Source of the DNA: Dasypus novemcinctus | Lineage: Eukaryota; Chordata; Mammalia; Cingulata; Dasypodidae | DNA: 64,000 nt | Direction: 5' to 3' | Assembly: GCF_030445035.2 (NCBI RefSeq) | Contig: NC_080673.1 | Coordinates: 162,188,216 to 162,252,215, forward strand | Shown here: positions 61,858 through 64,000 of the stretch, one piece after another | Position numbering within the stretch: the first letter of the stretch is position 1 | Layout of the letters: each line of letters starts with the position of its first letter | Position numbers and translations under genes: made by a program | The notes under the pieces: model-generated | The model's input: only the letters and a program-made list of their open reading frames with translations | What the model was told of the DNA's origin: nothing | The model's database searches: none

Positions 61858-62076
61858 AAAAATACATTCTCGTGCTCGCTTCGGCAGCACTTATACTAAT
61901 GTTGGGACAGAGAAGATTAGCATGGCCTCTGCGCAAGGATGCCATGCAGATTTGTGAAGTGAATTTTTTAATTTTTTAAATTTTTAAGAAGACACAGCAA
62001 ATAGAGAGAACAGACAACCAGAGTGGGGGTGGGGGAGGGGAGAGAAATAAATAAATCTTAAAAAAAAAACACCCTC
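61858..62076 (+). mobile_element. Chimeric U6 snRNA/SINE retrocopy with degenerate 14 bp TSD
   Basis: 5' part: a nearly complete U6 pseudogene (61872-61970). 3' part: the terminal body of the extended tRNA SINE (about 61986-62060, GACACAGCAAATAGAGAGAA then GGGGGTGGGGGAGGGGAGAG), ending in a poly(A). The flanks AAAAATACATTCTC (61858-61871) and AAAAAAACACCCTC (62063-62076) agree at 11/14. In the uninterrupted ORF1 of L1-C the two sides are contiguous. This fits template switching during target-primed reverse transcription. Confidence 0.85.
61872..61970 (+). pseudogene. RNU6-like: U6 snRNA pseudogene (5' part of the chimera)
   Basis: It begins GTGCTCGCTTCGGCAGCAC and contains AGAGAAGATTAGCATGGCC and TGCGCAAGGATG. 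It lacks about five bases in the CGATAC region, has several substitutions, and its 3' stem is changed before the T run. A Pol III snRNA promoter is not expected, as the upstream sequence is L1 ORF1. Confidence 0.9.
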
Positions 62077-62225
62077 AGCAAATAACAGCAGACTCAAAGA
62101 GGCAAAGGAAAGAATTAGTGATGTGGAAGACAGTACATCTGAAATCAAACAGATAGTACAACTGATTGATAAAATGATAGAAAAAATCCAACAGGGACTT
62201 AGGGACCTGAATGACAATGCAAAAT

Positions 62226-62706
62226 GCACAACAATGAGATACCATCTTACTCCCATAAGACTGGCAGCTATCTAAAAATCAGAAGACTACAAGTGCTGAA
62301 GAGGATGTGGAGGAATGGGAACACTCATTCACTGCTGGTGGGAATGCAGAAGGATCCAACCATTCTGGAGGACAGTTTGGTAGTTTCTCAGAAAACTAGC
62401 TATAAATTTGCCATATGACCCAGCAATTCCACTGCTGGATATATACCCAGTAGAACTGAAAATAAAGACACAAACCAATATATGCACACCAATGTTCATA
62501 GCAGCACTATTCACTATTGCCAAAAATGCCCATCAACAGATGAATGGATAAATAAAATGTGGCATATACATACAATGCAGTACTACTTAGCTATAAGAAC
62601 GAATACAGTACAAACACATGTGATAACATGTGTGAATCTTGAGAACTGTATGCTGAGTGAAGCAACCCAGGCATTAAAGGACAAATACTACATGACTTCT
62701 CCAATA
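62226..62706 (+). pseudogene. L1-H ORF2 C-terminal remnant
   Basis: It begins ACAATGAGATACCATC and ends with LSEATQALKDKYYMTS and a stop near 62706. The stretch WINKMWHIHTMQYYLAI (62482-62718 frame) is the usual ORF2 C-terminal landmark. About 3.5 kb of ORF1 end, endonuclease and RT is absent. Confidence 0.85.
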
Positions 62707-64000
62707 TTAAATAAGTAAATCAAGCCATCTCAGAGAGCTAGAGACTGGATGATAGGCTTAAAGGAAGTTGGGGGATAGAGGAAGGTTGAGAGTTGACACC
62801 TACATGGATGAAATCTATGATAAACTGGAGGTAAGTATTTGTATAGAGAAGGGATAAAATGGGGGCATAGGGATGCCTTTGTGTGGGGATTTGTGGGCTT
62901 GAGGGAGGCTAGGGAGGCCCCAAGAAACTGGGGGGAGAGTGGGGGAAACATTTGAACATAGGAGATTGTCAGGTATGTGGTTGAAATTATAATGTAGAGA
63001 AAATTCTTTGGAAAATGTAATAAGGATGGTTACCTGTTTAAGATGCTTAGGGGGGAGCATCTGACACAGTGCAAACTTCTAGGGAGTGTGTGAGTGCTCA
63101 TTTTGTCATAGTGGGTTATATCATTGGGTAGAGACCCATACAATGAGAGTGAAGGTATACCCACATCCTGGGGAGGACTGATGTTCTCAAACAGAGGGAC
63201 TTGTATCTCTCAAGAGAATTAGTAGCTCCCAATGGATTAGGGCAGTTGAGTATGTCAAGCCCTTAACATTGTTGCAAGTATCTCTGAATATGGTCCTTCA
63301 AGTAATGAAGATTGTCACAATGGGCACTGAGGGAAGGAGGAAAGAGGTATTGAATAGACAGAATCAGTGTAACTGTGGGGCAATGGAAGTGTTCCACAAG
63401 ATCATGCAATGATGGATATAGGACATGTTAAATTACACCAAAAATGTATAAAAGTCTGTAGGCTAAAATGTAAACCACAATGTAAAACATAAGATAACTA
63501 AAAATTTAGAAAATTGTACAGTCTAAAATATAAACCATAATGCAAGCCCAAATGGAACCATGTTTGAAAGCTATTATTTCAATATCTGTATATCAGCTGC
63601 AGCAAATATTATATGAACATATAAAAAGATCATTACTTGGGAAGGGACAAAGGGTTTGATGTTGGATATGTGGGAGTACTATATATTGTATATGTGAATT
63701 ACTGTGATCTAAAACTTATGTGAAGACAAACTTAATAATTAGGGAAAAAAAAGGAAGGATGTAGACTCTGAGGAAGAAATGGAAGAAATTGCCTTGCTAC
63801 TGTATGTACAGGGCAACACTTAAGTAGTGATGAAAAGCAAACGTCAAAAACAAAGCTTTTTCATTTTTTCATTTTTTGATACTCCAATTTATTTTTACTT
63901 TACTGAATTTTCCTAATTAGTATGTATTCTTTATCTAATCTTTAAACCCATCACTATATTCCATTTTACTATTAAAGGAACTTGGAAATATACTAGGCTT
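62707..64000 (+). other. L1-H 3' UTR (first ~1.3 kb in window)
   Basis: It aligns with the ORF2-proximal part of the L1-C 3' UTR in opposite orientation (about 17792 down to 16480), including the G-rich tract near 62920-62947, two copies of a TCTAAAATATAAACCA-like block near 63450-63540, and the A-rich stretch near 63745. It has no coding capacity. Confidence 0.8.

Larger units (their letters stand above)
61630..62225 (+). pseudogene. L1-H ORF1, truncated and interrupted
   Basis: Coiled-coil coding sequence (near EVKEEIKNMKKTLGENTEEIA), broken by the U6/SINE insert at 61872-62062. It continues to the start of the RRM (DLNDNAKCT) and stops at the deletion junction. Confidence 0.75.
59786..64000 (+). 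mobile_element. L1-H: internally deleted LINE-1 of the L1-C family, runs off the window
   Basis: It begins GGAGGCGGGGCAAGATGGC inside L1-F ORF2, with AAGATGGC at 59798-59805. A ~1.85 kb 5' UTR is followed by ORF1 up to about 62225, a jump to the ORF2 C-terminal region, and then the long 3' UTR from about 62707 to the window end, aligning with L1-C down to about 16480. A U6/SINE chimera is inserted in ORF1. Its 3' tail and right TSD are outside. Confidence 0.88.

Noticed and set aside
61872-61970. Functional U6 snRNA gene
   Set aside because: It has an internal deletion and an altered 3' stem, lies in L1 ORF1 without an upstream snRNA promoter, and is fused to a SINE tail.

Overview
This is a mammalian nuclear window with no gene that I can support. 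It is AT-rich, long open frames are absent, and most of the sequence is interspersed repeats. The tRNA-derived SINEs (7549-7622 and 42060-42475), the long LINE-1 3' ends and a recurrent ~600 bp solo LTR look like xenarthran repeats. I read the host as a xenarthran, most likely an armadillo (Dasypus). That is family recognition from memory, not a database match.

Layout: 1-850 unique; 851-5175 an internally deleted LINE-1 (L1-A, +) holding a solo LTR; 5590-6260 an old L1 fragment; 6491-7089 a solo LTR; 7480-7735 a SINE with a microsatellite tail next to a tiny retrocopy; 7736-9980 unique. From 9981 to about 29970 lies a nest of LINE-1s, all on the minus strand. An ancient L1 was entered by L1-B (10150-24915), whose ORF1 was entered by a ~9 kb L1-C (14942-24011). 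The ancient L1 was also hit by a 5'-inverted L1-D (26328-28025) and a solo LTR (28626-29163). Matching target-site duplications (TSDs) support each layer. 29970-33667 is mostly unique with an L2 relic. 33668-40045 holds an LTR, L1-E (+) with two more solo LTRs, and a scrambled inverted L1 3' end. 40046-55827 is mostly unique with a hAT MITE, SINE, MIRs and three LTR-type elements. From 55828 comes L1-F (+), broken by L1-G, and then L1-H (+), which runs off the window and carries a U6 snRNA/SINE chimera.

No LINE-1 here looks able to move itself. Each shows stops, frameshifts, deletions or altered catalytic residues (GDFN changed to GYFN in L1-B and to GEFN in L1-F; FADD changed to FADG in L1-C). 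The most notable observations are the U6-SINE chimeric retrocopy inside L1-H, the ~2.85 kb 3' UTR of the L1-C family against ~0.6 kb in L1-B, the ~111 bp tandem monomers in the L1-A 5' UTR, and two L1s that keep both ends but lost the ORF1-to-ORF2 interior.
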